Of a stretch of DNA of 64,000 bases, positions 24,800-37,487 are shown piece after piece. How positions within the stretch are numbered: position 1 is the first letter of the stretch; every line of letters starts with the position of its first letter. Origin of the DNA: Epichloe hybrida (lineage: Eukaryota > Ascomycota > Sordariomycetes > Hypocreales > Clavicipitaceae); the NCBI GenBank assembly GCA_019022495.1, contig JAFEKR010000024.1:682001-746000 (forward strand), given 5' to 3'. The notes below the pieces were generated by a model. The model was not told where the DNA came from, did not search any database, and was given only the letters and a program-made list of their open reading frames with translations. The position numbers were made by a program, and so were the translations under genes.

Positions 24800-27700
24800 T
24801 CTAAAATTAATTTAGTCTATTATTAGTTTATATATTACCTTATTTTACCTTAAATTTATTAAGTACTTATATTTTCTCTATACTTTCTAGTAGCTCCTAT
24901 ATTAGTTAGGAGTATCCTACCTACTTAACTAAGATATTCTATTATCTTCCTTACCCCTATATATTCTAAGCCACTAGAATTTGCTTAACCTAATATTCCT
25001 CTATAAGCTTATTATTACCCTCTACTAGGACCTATTTAGAACCTAGGTATAAGTCTTATAGCTATTAGCTTAGGAGTAAGTCTTCTACTACATATTTAAT
25101 AAGGTTTATATAAAAAACTAGATAAATACCCCTTAGTATATTAAGTTAGACTATAAGAGAGGATAGCACTTCTATAACTATATACTTTATAGCTACCTAG
25201 TTAAGTTTCCTTAAGGGGTAGTTTATCTTTATATTCCTAAGTAATAGCTATACCTTATCCCTAACCTAAAAATATTCCACTAGGCGTCTTAATACTAATA
25301 TTATATCTTATTACTATTACTATATATAAGCTATTATAGCCTAAGCTAAATAGGTACCCTCTTAGAGATAGCTAAGGAAATAAATAGCTCTTCCCTTTAG
25401 TATAGTTATAGATATAGGTATATCTAGTTAGGTTTAAATTAGTTTAAGATTATATCCATAGAGTAATCTATTTAGGCTTACTCTAGTGGCTAATAAGGTC
25501 CTATTATTAATTACTAGTTAATAAGCAGTAAGGTATTCTAGCTAGTTATACTACAAGAAGGAAATAGTAATACATAGAATTACCTATACCTCCTAGTTTA
25601 CCTATTCTATACTACTATTAATCTAAGGATAGTGTAATATAAAGAGTAATTAATCTATCCCTACTAGGGAATATAATATTATCTAAAATTATCCTAACTA
25701 GTCTAAGCCTTAGTCTATAATAATAAACTAAGGGAATCCTCTAAACCTCCACTAAACTATCTTAAAGTATTTTACATAATCCTTAGCTTTTATAAAGGTT
25801 ATAGCCTTAAGCTATATAAACTTTAATAGCCTATCTATAATAACTATAAGGTATTAAGGTTACTTAGGTAATAAAGCTAGCAAGTTTATTATAAAGTTAA
25901 TAGAGATTTATAACTAAAACTAATTAGGGATTAGTAAGGGCTTTAGTAAGCCCTAGCATTACTAATAGCTCTTATAGCTACTAATATAGTAGTAGTTATA
26001 AATAAATCTCACTATATCCTATAATATTCTATTCTAATAAAACTATTATTATAGAATTTAAAACGTAGTATTATAGCTAGGGTAACCTATAACTAGTAAG
26101 TTATAACTTTATTAAATAAGAGTCATTATAAGGGGTTCCTAGGCTAGGACCTATGTACGCCCCTAGAACTATAGCGTGCTATAGGCGCTTATAAAATAAT
26201 CTATAACCTATTCTCTTATTATTACTTCTAGAGGAAACTTCCTAGCACCCTCCTAAATAGCTTTTAGTTATATACTATATATAAGATCTAATATAATAGC
26301 CTAGTCCTAAAGGTCCTAAAGGTGCTTACTAGTAAAGAGGACCTCCCCTACTAGAGGTAAGGATAATTAGTATATATATAAGGCTACAATAAGTTTATCT
26401 AGGTCTGTTTCTAGTAATAGGGATAGTTACATAATCGTGATTAGCTATAAAACCTATCCCTATCTTAAGGACTCCCTATATTAGTCCTATTCCCTCCTAG
26501 ATAGGGCATCTAGGTATTATGCCTACGTGCTAAGTCTATAACGCAGATAGAAATTAAATAACGCAAGCGTATTTACCTATTAAGCTTACTATTCTAATAT
26601 TAGTCTTAGTGTTATAAAGTACTCTAGGTTCTTATAGTCTATATAAATTATAAACAGGCAGGAGACGCCTTATAACTTTACTAACTATACCTTTAAGCAT
26701 AAAATAATAGCTAGTAGCTCCTTATTATAAATTATATAATTCTTCTATAATACTATAAGACTAGCGAAGTGGTAAGCCACTAGGTATAATACACTATCTA
26801 GCCCTAATTATAAGAGGTAACCTCTAAGGGCTATTCCTAAGTAGTTAGCCTTTACTACTATAAGGTAGTCTAGATCCTATTATACTAGGATATAATATAT
26901 AATAAAAGTATTCTTTAGCCTCTTAAAAGCCTTATCCTCCTCTAGTCCCTAGCAAAATAAAGTATTTCTCTTAGTAAGATAAATAAGGGGGGCTACTAAC
27001 TTAGAGAAGTTACTAATAAAGTTATGATAGAAGTTTACAAACCCTAAGAAGCTTTAGACCCCCTATAGCTTTATAGGTGCTACCTATTCCCTTATAGCCA
27101 CTACCTTTACAAGATTAGGATAAATTAAGCATTTTACTATAATAATATATTCTAGGTATTAGACCTCTTTAATAGTAAATATAGACTTATTAATATTAAG
27201 GTATAGTCCTATAGAATATAAGCATCCTAATATTAATTATACCTTTACTATATAGTCCTTCCTTAATCCCCTAGAGTAAACTAGAATATTATTAAGGTAA
27301 GCTATTATAAAGTCCCCTAATGCATCCCCTAAGGATTTATTAATATACTATTAGAAGGTTACTAGTATACTTACTAGGCTAAATAGATAAACTAACTATT
27401 TAAATAGTCTAAACCTAGTGTAAAAGGTAGTAAGGTACTTCTTACCCTTAGCTATCTATAGTTTATAAAACACTACATAGATATTTACCTTTATAAACTA
27501 ATACACCTAGGAGAGGGAGTGTAGTATCTCCTTAATTAATAGGAGTAAATATTAATCCTATACTATAATCTTATTAAGTACGTAATAGTTCACGCAAAAC
27601 CACTATCCCTTATTTACTTTCTTTATAAGAAGGATAGGGGCTATAGCTAATAAGGAGCTAGCACAAATCTAGCCCTTATCTATTAGATCTATTATCTAGT

Positions 27701-29780
27701 GACAAACCTCTAATAACTAATCCCTTAGTATATTATATAGTAAGCCCCATAGGAAAGTTAGTTTAGATCCGTCCAGATTCCTACGTAAACATATATAATA
27801 ATTAAGGGAACCCTTATATAGGGGTAGGCTATTAGCTTTAGCCTTATTAAAAAGATTTACGAAGTCTACTAATTCCCTTAGTAATATAACTATATTAAAG
27901 CTATTTAGTTTTATTTTAAGCGCTATAATTTATAGCACTGTTATTATTTCTTTAAGGCTTATAGCTATAAACCTTATTATAGTATCCCTTATCTTTTATG
28001 CTTATCACGCCTTAGCTGTATATAAGGAGCTAATAATCCCCTATACTAAGGCTTCCCCCCTATACTTAGTAGCTTCTAAAACACAAAGGCCCCCTGCCAC
28101 ACTAATTACTAGTTACTATTTTACTATATAAATTATAATATTATAGTACTCTAGCTATAGCATACTAAAGATAATATCCTAGGTAAGACCTAGGATAATA
28201 TATAAATACACTAATAACTCCTACCTATTAATATTAATACTAGCTTATACTATATAGGTAATAGAGAAGGACTCCTCTCTTTATTACCTCCCTTTTCTCT
28301 CTATTTCTACTATAGTATATACTTACCTTTATTTTAGTAGTTATATAAGCTCTAGGCTAAGCTATCTTACTACTAATTTACTAATAGCACTATAGTAATC
28401 ATAGCTATAATTAATCTAGATATTAATATAAAAACATATATTAAAGAGTACTAGGATTAAGAAAGGTAGTTAGTTTATATATTAATCTATATCTCTATCT
28501 ATATCTATAAACTAGCTATACTTATCTAAATCTATAGCTACTAGCTAGCCCCTTTACCCTTATATAAGACTTTACTTAAGGGCTACTTATTTTCTAAGGA
28601 GTTTATAGTAACCTCCTTATCTATGCTTTCTATATTTACCCTATATAAGTTAATCTAGACCTTAGGTTAGTAAGGCAGGAGGAAGGTATATTCCTAGATA
28701 TAATAGTCCTTAGATTTATAATATAAGTAGCACCTCTCTTAGTAGCATTTAGTTAGTTCCGCCTAAGTTACTTACTTAGCCCTTAGCTAATTTATATTTC
28801 TCTTTAGGCCCTTATCCTTCTTATCTAGCTTATTTTACTTACCCTATTAAGTTATTATAGCATATACTCCTATTATAAGTGTATTACTATTATAGTCTAT
28901 TTATTAGGGGGTAGGTTAGCCTAGCTAGGGTTTATATTAGTTCTAAAACTTCTTCTCTAAGGTATAAGATTTAATATTAACTATAATACTATAGTACTAA
29001 GTAACTATAATATAGTATTCTATTTAGCTTATCCCCTTACTAATAGATATTTCTCTTATATACTTATTAAGTATATGTTAAAGCTTAGCTAGCTTAATAT
29101 CCTTAGTCTAATAAGTCCCTCTTACTAGGGAGAGTTTCTATTTAAAATAAATAAAAAACATAGTAAATAGCTTCCTTACCCGTTATTCTATCTAGTTAAG
29201 TTCTATAAGGGCTATCTCCTATCTATAAGGATCTATATAAAGCGTTTCTAAGTAAGTTAGGAAAGCTATAAGGTTATAGTTATTTATATAGCCTATCTTA
29301 AAGAATAATATAATCTAAGCCTAAACCTTAGGTAATAGGTTCTAGTAAATAAACACCTATTAGTCCTTATTAGACCTAATAAAGTCCCTATCCACCTCTA
29401 ACTTATATTCTATTAGGAACTTCTAGGTAGTAAATATAGCCTTATTACTATTATATAAGTCACCTATAGGAATTAGTTTTTAGCAAATTTATAATATAAG
29501 GGATAGTAAGGCTAGCCCCTAAAGTAAAATATAATCTAGATTAATTCTAGTAAGGTCCATTAGGGCGTTTAGTAGGAAGTTTTATTATACTACTAATTCT
29601 AGGTTTACATATATATATTATGATAGGCTCTTAATTACCCTTACCTACTATACTATTATTAGTTAAAGCATCTTAAACTAGGCATTCTAGGCTTCTAGTA
29701 ATACCACAGCTTTAAATAGGGGGGTGTAAGTCCCCTAGCTAGGTAGGTTATGAGGCTAAAGCATATCTATTAAGTCTATT
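24800..29780 (-). pseudogene. gypsy-2 gag-pol relic
   Basis: On the minus strand, RT lies at ~27,200-27,700: remnants of APILLIKK at ~27,610, RFRLFK*LVYLFSLVSILVTF at ~27,350-27,420 and the catalytic box AYLNNILVYS (normally YLDDILVYS) at ~27,275-27,305. The RT is followed by RNase H and then integrase, whose LYNKLASFIT*VTL at ~25,850-25,900 corresponds to the SMDFITGLP region. Gag should occupy the right end towards the 5' LTR at 29839. Stops are frequent. I could not make out a chromodomain in this element. Confidence 0.82.
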
Positions 29781-29838
29781 ATTATTTTCTTTATTTCTTT
29801 TAGTAGCCTTCTTTTTAAACTAAAGGAAGTCTCTTAAT

Positions 29839-30057
29839 TATTATAGACTAGCCCCTAGGTAGCTATAATAAGGTATTAATATAGTATTAAGAGACTTAAG
29901 GAAAAGAAGGGAAAGGAGAAGAGGCTATCCCTAGTAATGCCCCTTATACCCCCTTAGCTCCTTATATAAGCCCCCCTTTCCTTACCTTACCTATTCCTGC
30001 TTACCCCCACCCTTCCTGCTATACGGAAAATGCTTAGGCAAAGCCCAAGCCCTTACA
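29839..30057 (-). repeat. gypsy-2 5' LTR (219 bp)
   Basis: Partner of 22830-23048. Its start reads tattatagact (RIP form of tgttatggact). Confidence 0.93.
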
Positions 30058-31049
30058 ATTACTTATCTTATTATTATAATAGAATTAAATAAAGAAAGCG
30101 CTAAGAGTATTATTATTATAGCTATTCCTAATACTTATTTAAAAGGATATTCCTATATATATTATTTATATATAGGTTATATAGACTTTAAGAAAAATTC
30201 TCTAGCTAAGCCTAATATCCCTTAGATTAACTATTAATTCCTTAGTATACTAACTACTATTAACTAAGGGAAATATTTAAAGTATTATATCTAGTATATT
30301 AAATATAGTAATACTTATAAGATAGTAAGTATATTATTTTCTTTATATTTTTAGTCCCTAATTACCTATATCTCTTTAGGTAATACTAACTATATAAGGG
30401 AATTTCCTAGATTTTCTTACTATTCTTAATTAGGTAAAAACATTAATACATACCCTAAGTAATTAGGTCCCTAATTACCCTAATAATTATATATTTTCTA
30501 AGGTAACTTACTACTATTTTAGTACTTATTATCTAAACCTAATTTTAAAGTTTAATTATACTAATATAGCTTATTATATTTCCTTTAGTTTAACTAAGGC
30601 TACTAAGGTCTATTAGGTATATTTTATTATATATTCTCTAGACCTTTACTTACTCCCTAAGCAAGCTACTTTAGCTATATATAATTAGTATATTATTTTA
30701 TACTAGTAACTTTTAGTTACTATATTTCCTACCTTTATTCTAGGGATTATAAGTTATTACTTCTTTTTTACTACTTATATACTAACTTTTATAGCTAAAC
30801 TATACTATATATTATAATTCCTAGAAAGTAAAAATAACTTTATAGCTATAATATTATAATCTAGGATTTATACCCTAGGGGGTAGTAAAGCACTAGTTTT
30901 TCCTAGTAATAAAGGTAGTAGTTTAGGAGAATAAAAGTAAGGGTATTAAGTATTTCCTTTATAATAGTATTATTTTAATATATAAGGGGGTAACTATAGA
31001 AGAGTTTTCTTTAAGACTCTTTCCCTTATAGGTATTTTTTCTTTTATTA

Positions 31050-34000
31050 TTTAGTAAATAGTCTAATAAGAGTTTTAATTAAAGTATAATAATAGCTAAT
31101 AAGGCTAGGCCTTTTTTATAATTACCTTATCCCTTATTACTTATAACTTACTTATATTTTACTATACTTTAATAAAAAGCTTAAATTATATATTAAGTAC
31201 TTTCTATATTCTTTAATACTACTTATTAGTTATATTTACTTAGCTAGCCTTTCTATTTTACTAGGTATTTATTACCTTTATATATTTTCTTATAATCCCT
31301 AACTTCTTTAACTTTAAACTTATTATTATTATCTTTAAGGTTAGGCATTAGTATATCCTTATCTAGGGTATTTTCCTAGTAATTCTATAGCTTTAATAAG
31401 CTAATATAAAATATATTATATAGTTAACTATACTTATTAGGTAGTATTAGTTAGTATACTTATTTACTTATAGTATTAAGTATTTAAAATAGCCTAATAA
31501 ATCTTAGGTTTAGCTTTTATTTTATATTCTTAAGCCTAATATTCTTTACTAATAATAGTACTAAGTTTTCTCTTTTTAAGGTTATTAGCTAATATCTCTA
31601 GTTATAGTACTTTACCTATACTTTAGTAACCTTTACCTAGTTATATACTAGTTTTTTCTTAATTTTATATAGCTTTTAGATATATATATAAGCTTCTAAA
31701 ACCTCTCTCTCCTTACTCTTACCCTTAAAAGCTAAGTAAAACTTAAGTAAATAACCTATAAAAGTATAGTTAAGGAAGTAGCCTATTATTTTATTAATAG
31801 TATTATTATATATAAATTAAGCTATTAGGAGTAGCTTTAGCTATAGTTATTAGTTTTCTTTAATAAAATATTATAAATAATATTTAAGTATTTAGTTTAT
31901 TCTCTTTATTTACTTATTAGTTTAGAGGTAAAATACTATTAATAGCCTTTACTTTATATATAAATAGTAATATATCTCTAACTAGAATTAGCTTATAAAT
32001 ACTAACTCTTTATTAGATATAATACCCTCTAGCGCTTTAAATTATAGCTTAATCTCCTTATAAAATAACTTTACTAACTTAGCTATATTAATTATAGTCT
32101 TTATAAGAAGGAAAATAAAGTACTTAGTAAATTAGTTTATAATTACTAGAATTATATTAGTTTCTTACTTATATAGCTATACTAGTAGTAATCCTATAAT
32201 AAAGTCTATTAAGATCTTTACTTATAGTTACCTTAGTATTAGTAATAATTTAAGGCTTCTATATAAGTAATACTTTCTAGCTACTATATACTAGTATATT
32301 CTATAGCTAGATATATAGTCTAAAATAGCTTTACTTATTACTAATTACTAATAGTAATATTTTAGTAGCGTAAAAGTATATTTAGTCCTAAAGTAACTTA
32401 CTAGTAAGTTATTATAGTATAACTATAAAAGCTTTTATTATAAGATAAGCTCCTATAAAATAACTACCTAGTCTTTATATATTAAAAGGCCCCTTATACT
32501 ATATAACTATAAACTAGCCTTTCCCCTCCCTTTTACTTAGGAGTTAACCTTACCTTTATACTTTTATAAATCTAGATCTTAGTTCTATACCTTTTATAGT
32601 AATTATACTAATAGTTTATTTACTATAAATTAGTAAGGATTTAGTAATATAAAAACCTCTTAAATTACTTATACTACACTAATATCTTAGATATATATTA
32701 CCTTCTCCTTAAAATTACTCTTATTTAGCTAACTTATTACTAAATTTATAGTAGCTAACTAGCCTTTTACCTAGGCTACTCTTACCTTAGTAAGTTCTAA
32801 GTCTAGTATTATACTATAACTTCTTTAATATATTAGTACTTTTTCTTTTACTATATAAATATTTACTATTTTCCTTTAAAGCTCTAGTAAAAGTGTTTTA
32901 TTTAATATAGGTTTACCTTTATAATTAGACTTTCTTAATAGTATATTTATAAGGTTCCTTTTCCCTAGTGTATACCTAATTATAAAGTAAAAAGGGTAAA
33001 GAAATATATACTATTATACTTATTTTCTATTTAGCTTCTATTACCTTATAAAGGTTTATAAGTTATAATAGTTTAATAAGACCTCTATAAGTATCTCTAT
33101 ACCTTTAATATAGTATTACTAGTATTTAAATAACTTTATTATAATAAGTAACTCTTAGTTAGCTATACTATAGTTATATTTAGTATTTATAAACTTCCTT
33201 AACTAAAAGGCTACTAAATACCAATAGCCCTTATTATCTTACCAAAATAGGATTCCTATTATTATAAAAATTAAGGTATTTATCTTAATATATATTACTT
33301 AACTTAGGTTATAGTATTAAAGTAAAGGCACTTACTAAAAGGTATTTTTTAGCTAGTTAAATACTAATTACTTCTTTTCTTTAAATATAAACCTCCTAGT
33401 CTAAATACTATTTTAACTACCCTTTATTAGTATATAAAAAGATATTATAATCCTAGAGTATTTATAAATAAACTATTAATAGAAGTTATAAAATCTAAGA
33501 AATAACTATATATTCTTAAAACTTATAAGCTTCTTTTATTCTTTAATTATATTAACTTAGTAAGTATTTATTAATATCCTATTAATAAAAAGAATAAACC
33601 CTAGGAATTTTACTAACTCCTTATAGAAAAAGTACTTAGAGGGTTTTATATATAATTTTACTAACCTTATATACTCTAAGACTTACTTAAGATATTTAGT
33701 ATACTTCTTTTCTATCTTAGAGAAAATTAAGATATTATTTAAATATACTATATAAATAATATTAACTAGCTTATAAAGCACCTTATAAATATAGCTTTAA
33801 AAAGTAACTAAGATATTAGTTAATCTAAAAGATATTATAAGGTACTTATAGTGCCTATAATATATATAAAAAGCTATCTTTTACTTATTACTTTTTTTAA
33901 TATAAATTTAGTAGTATATATTCTTAATATTAATCTTTAAAAAGAAATAAGCCCTTTAGTATTAATTAAGGATCTTTAAAATTAAAGGAAAAGTATAGTA

Positions 34001-36330
34001 ATTCTTTTATATTACCTTATTAAGTCCTTAATAGTTAATATATAGCTAGAGCGTTTTATCCTTCTTTAGTATAAATAGAATAGGTATACTTACTAGGCTT
34101 TTTAAGGGTCTTATCTAGCCTTTACTTAGGTTATTATTAATATATTTCTAGAGCTCTTTAAGTTTACTTTAAAAGAGAGAGTAAATTAGCTTATATAAAG
34201 GTATAGCTCCTAGTATAAGATCAATTATATAGTTAGTTAACTTCTTCAATAAAAAACTCCTTACCTTATTTAATATAAAAATATCTTTAAACTTATATAA
34301 TTTCTTTATAATATCTTTAATAGTTTTATATACTTTTACTTTCTCTTTATTTTTAAAGAAAATAAACTTATTTTCTATAATACCTATAATAATATATACT
34401 ATTGATTTTTAATTTTTTTTGGGGTCATTGGCTGTGGCCAATGCATCTAATTTTCAAGGAACCAAAAAAATTACTAGTAATACCTAGCTAGTGCCACATA
34501 TAACAATTAAATTCAATAATTACTATAGTGTTAGGTAAAACATAAAAGAAATAAGCTTTAAGCTATAAATTTAGGGGCTAAAAAGTTAATATAAAGTTTA
34601 TAATAAACTTTATAGCTATGATTACGTAAGATATAGTTATAATTCGCGACCGTAGTTAAACTCAAATCTATTCAAGTTTTACTTATAGTATAAATTAACG
34701 TAATTCCCCCTTCCTCTACGACTATGTTTATTCTATCTCTTTACATCTCTTCTATGTTATAACTTATCCTTCAAAGCTCTAAGGCAAACCAAAAAAAAAA
34801 CATAACTCATCCTCACTTGACTCCACTCATAATATATACTATTATCTTATTATATATTACCTTTATAAACTTATAAGGAGTTAGTAATAAAAAAGCTACC
34901 TTTCTCTTTTTAAACTACTATTCTTATAAGTATAAGTAAAGATATATATATTCTTTTATAAGTATATATATTCTAATTAATATAAGGCTTCCCTTTACTC
35001 TTAAATCCTTATTAATAGCTATATATAGTAACTTAAGGTTTTTCTTTTTATCTTATAAGTCTTTAATTATAATAAGTACCTTATAAATACTATATTAAGA
35101 AACTATAAAAGCCCTTATTACCTTTAAGATAGGTGCTATAGCCTTAGCCTAATTAAGCTTATAAGTCTATATAAATTAGGTACTAATAATATTAATCTTA
35201 GTATAACTATTAAGATTTACTACTATTTTAATATCTTTATACTTATAAATAGTAACTAGTATATAGAATTAGTATCTTACTAGTACCCTAGTATCTAAGG
35301 TAAAGATAAGGGTATTTACTTCTATCTCTAGGAGTTTCCCTAGCCTTCTTACTAGTCTTTCTTTAGCTTATTATAATTATAAATAAAATACTTTATATTA
35401 CTATAATTATAGTATTACTTTCTTCCTTATAGTTTATTATTATTTAGGTAAGTAGCTAGGGTCTTTTTCTTATCCTTATCCTTATCTCTTTAGTCCTTAT
35501 TTAGCTAATACCCTTATAAGGAATTATATCTTTAGTATTAAGCTACCTTATATAAGCCTTTCTTTTTTAAATTATTTAGCTTTTACTTATTCTTTAATAT
35601 TACCTTCTAGAATTACTAAGTAAGTTATATAATATCTTCTTATATTAGCCTAGTAATATTTATATATAGGTTAATATAATCTTATAAGTTAGGAAGTAAC
35701 TTTATAAAGAATATAAGGATATAAGTCTTCTCTAGAGCTTACTCTAGGTATTTCTCTAGTAAATCTAGGTAAATACTAAACTTAATAAAACTCTAACCTT
35801 TCTTTTACTTTATATTCTTTAGTTATATAGCTATTTATATATTATAGCTTATAAAGTCCTTAAGTAATATAAGGGTCTATTCCTAGAACTTATCCTAGTT
35901 ATCCTTAGGGTACTTATAGCCATTAGCTAGTTATTCTTTAATATATTAGTCCTATCTAGCCTAATAGTTTATATATATATAGTTAAGTATAAAGAGAATC
36001 TTTTAGTTATTATAGTAATACTTTTTCTTTACTCTCTTAAAGGTATAGTTAAGGTTATTAAGCTATATTTTATACTTCTATAGGTTTATAAGGTATTAGA
36101 GTTTTATAATATTTTAGACCTTAACTTCTTAACTACTAAGACTTAAGAATATACTAGCTTTTTAATCTCTTTTATTAGCTTTTTTTCTTTATAAAGTTAT
36201 ACTAAATTAGTAAGTTCTTATTCCTACTTTTATAGTTCTTTAAGTTACTTTAGATAAGTAATTTACTCTTCAATTACTATCTTTTTTACCTTTATAATAA
36301 TGGATTTAGTCTTAGATAAGGTTCTTATAA
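31050..36330 (-). pseudogene. gypsy-3 gag-pol relic with chromodomain (contains a retroposon insertion)
   Basis: Minus-strand translation gives RT at ~33,700-34,300. Here YYRHYKYLIISFRLTNILVT corresponds to the [20 protein letters not shown] block, and VYLNNILIFSK (normally YLDDILIFS) lies at ~33,725-33,750. The integrase region is downstream (~32,000-32,800). A chromodomain remnant at ~31,220-31,330 reads KEVRDYKKIYKGNKYLVK*K, the stop replacing the aromatic-cage Trp of YLVKWKG. The frame is broken at 34,404-34,828 by the retroposon, upstream of RT. Gag lies towards 36,330. Heavy RIP. Confidence 0.85.
34404..34828 (-). mobile_element. 425-bp A-tailed SINE-like retroposon
   Basis: Flanked by a perfect 15-bp direct repeat ataatatatactatt (34389-34403, 34829-34843). 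It has no terminal inverted repeats or LTRs. On the minus strand it starts gagtggagtcaagtgagg and ends in an A-rich tail (ccccaaaaaaaattaaaaatc). These are the marks of LINE-mediated target-primed insertion, and the TSD length equals that of LINE-B. It keeps CpA/CpG and is nearly free of RIP. It contains a hairpin (ataaagtttat / taaactttat, ~34,600-34,625). I could not identify convincing RNA polymerase III A and B boxes, so a 5'-truncated LINE tail or a retroposed transcript remain possible. Confidence 0.75.
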
Positions 36331-36428
36331 AATATAGTATATTACTAGCTATAGTATTACTTTAGTAAATTAAGTAGTTTTCCCCCTTATATTACTCTTA
36401 GGTAGCTAGTAAAAGTAAGCTTTAAAAT

Positions 36429-36630
36429 TATAAGAATAGAGGAATAGCTAGATAAGAGGTATAAGGGCGCTTATATATTAACTAAAGCTTACTAGGTCTA
36501 AGTGTGTTATATATATAAGTTACTAGCTTATAGCTAGTAACTTACTAGTGTTACGTAAACCTAGCCCTAGGGCATGGTGCGCTAACCTAGTGGTGCGCTA
36601 GCGCGCTAGTGTTATGAGTGGGGCCTCACA
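36429..36630 (-). repeat. gypsy-3 5' LTR (202 bp)
   Basis: Partner of 22401-22602, ends ggggcctcaca, followed by the TSD atagt. Confidence 0.9.
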
Positions 36631-36642
36631 ATAGTCATGACA

Positions 36643-37226
36643 TATTAACCCTTAGGCTAAGGAATATAACTTTATTATATCTATCTAGGATATTATTATT
36701 AATTATTAATTTTATTATTTATTATAAGAAAACTAACTAACTAACTAAATCTATTACTATAAGGTGTTTATTTTAAATCTAATGTTAAATAACCTTAGCT
36801 AAGCTAGCTAATATACTTATAACTTCTCTTAATATATTTCTTTCTTCTAATAAACCTTTAATCTTTTCCTATAAGTATTTACTACTTATTTCTTACCTAG
36901 TTTACTCTTAGTGCTATTTAGACTATACTTATTAGTAAGAGAGAGAGATTATCTCCTTCCTTTCTTTTTATAAAAAATAGGAAGTAGTAATTCTTATTAC
37001 TTCCTTATTACTTTTCTTATTATTTTTAGTTACTTTTAGCACTTCTATTACTTTATTTATCCTTATTAATCTATTCTTATTATTATTTTTACTACTTTTT
37101 CCTTTATTTTTCCTATTTTTATAATCTTCTAAATTTATTAGGGTAATAATGCTTTTAAAGTATAAAAGAAAACCTTTATAATAGTAATAGGTAAATATAG
37201 AAGCTTAATTAGTAGTTAAGAATAAT
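36643..37226 (+). mobile_element. copia-2-family remnant (leader region), left part
   Basis: Positions 36,643-37,221 repeat the leader of copia-2 at ~37,684-38,270 almost base for base (cttaggctaag.gatataac ... gcttaattagtagt). So copia-2 inserted into another member of its own family in the same orientation. Its LTR and first ~190 bp are absent: the left edge is the end of gypsy-1. The TSD ataat (37222-37226) closes it. Confidence 0.8.
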
Positions 37227-37487
37227 TGTTAAATCCTTTGGATCTTCATTGGTTTAATCGTGGCCAAAGACCGGACTGAATTGTGGGTCCGGCAAGATGC
37301 ATGTAATATGATTGGCTGCATTAATTCGCCACCCCCTCTTTTACCTTACCCACGGATTTCGCTTACTTTTCTAGTATCTAGACTTTCTCTCTCTTCTCCC
37401 TCTTTCCTAGCTAACTATCTAACTATTATTAACTTTAATTATATAGGATTCCCCTATTACCTACGCAGGACCTTAGTGTAACTAATA
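37227..37487 (+). repeat. copia-2 5' LTR (261 bp)
   Basis: Begins tgttaaatcc and ends taactaata (RIP form of taactaaca). It matches 45859-46119. This copy has less RIP than its partner (for example cgtggccaaagaccgg against tatagctaaagactag), so it contains a 73-codon open stretch that is not a gene. Confidence 0.93.

Larger units (their letters stand above)
22830..30057 (-). mobile_element. gypsy-2: Ty3/gypsy element nested in gypsy-3
   Basis: A 7,228-bp element with 219-bp LTRs (22830-23048 and 29839-30057) and a perfect 5-bp TSD attac (22825-22829, 30058-30062). LTR termini are tgttatgga and cccttaca. It sits ~230 bp inside the 3' end of gypsy-3 in the same (minus) orientation. Minus-strand translation shows gypsy RT and integrase. 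RIP is moderate to heavy, and the two LTRs differ from each other mainly by C/T and G/A changes. Confidence 0.93.
22401..36630 (-). mobile_element. gypsy-3: Ty3/gypsy chromovirus inserted in the gypsy-1 LTR
   Basis: Bounded by 202-bp LTRs (22401-22602 and 36429-36630) and a perfect 5-bp TSD atagt (22396-22400, 36631-36635). Without the nested gypsy-2 it is about 7.0 kb. Coding is on the minus strand. Next to the left LTR the minus strand carries aaaagtaagggga, a polypurine tract. RT and a C-terminal chromodomain are recognisable. It also carries the A-tailed retroposon at 34404-34828. The right LTR retains more CpA/CpG (gtgcgctagcgcgc) than the left one. Confidence 0.92.
14177..36642 (+). mobile_element. 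gypsy-1: Ty3/gypsy chromovirus, carrying a MITE and split by gypsy-3
   Basis: Left LTR is 14177-14443 (267 bp). Right LTR is 22141-22400 plus 36636-36642 (260+7 bp), because gypsy-3 inserted 7 bp from its end. Removing gypsy-3 and one copy of its TSD restores ccatagtcatgaca, matching the RIP-altered ctatagttataata at the left LTR end. The purine run ggagggtag just left of 22141 is the polypurine tract. Plus-strand coding gives gypsy RT and a C-terminal chromodomain. RIP is very heavy. The bases flanking the outer ends (ataga on the left, tatta on the right) do not form a TSD, and the flanks belong to two different elements (LINE-A and a copia-2 relative). Confidence 0.9.

Noticed and set aside
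22401..36630. Initial reading of the 202-bp repeat pair as an independent duplicated gene-flank
   Set aside because: A perfect 5-bp TSD and polypurine tract show it to be the LTR pair of gypsy-3.
37260..37481. 73-codon open frame
   Set aside because: Lies wholly within the copia-2 5' LTR, which has few RIP stops; its partner LTR has stops at the same places.
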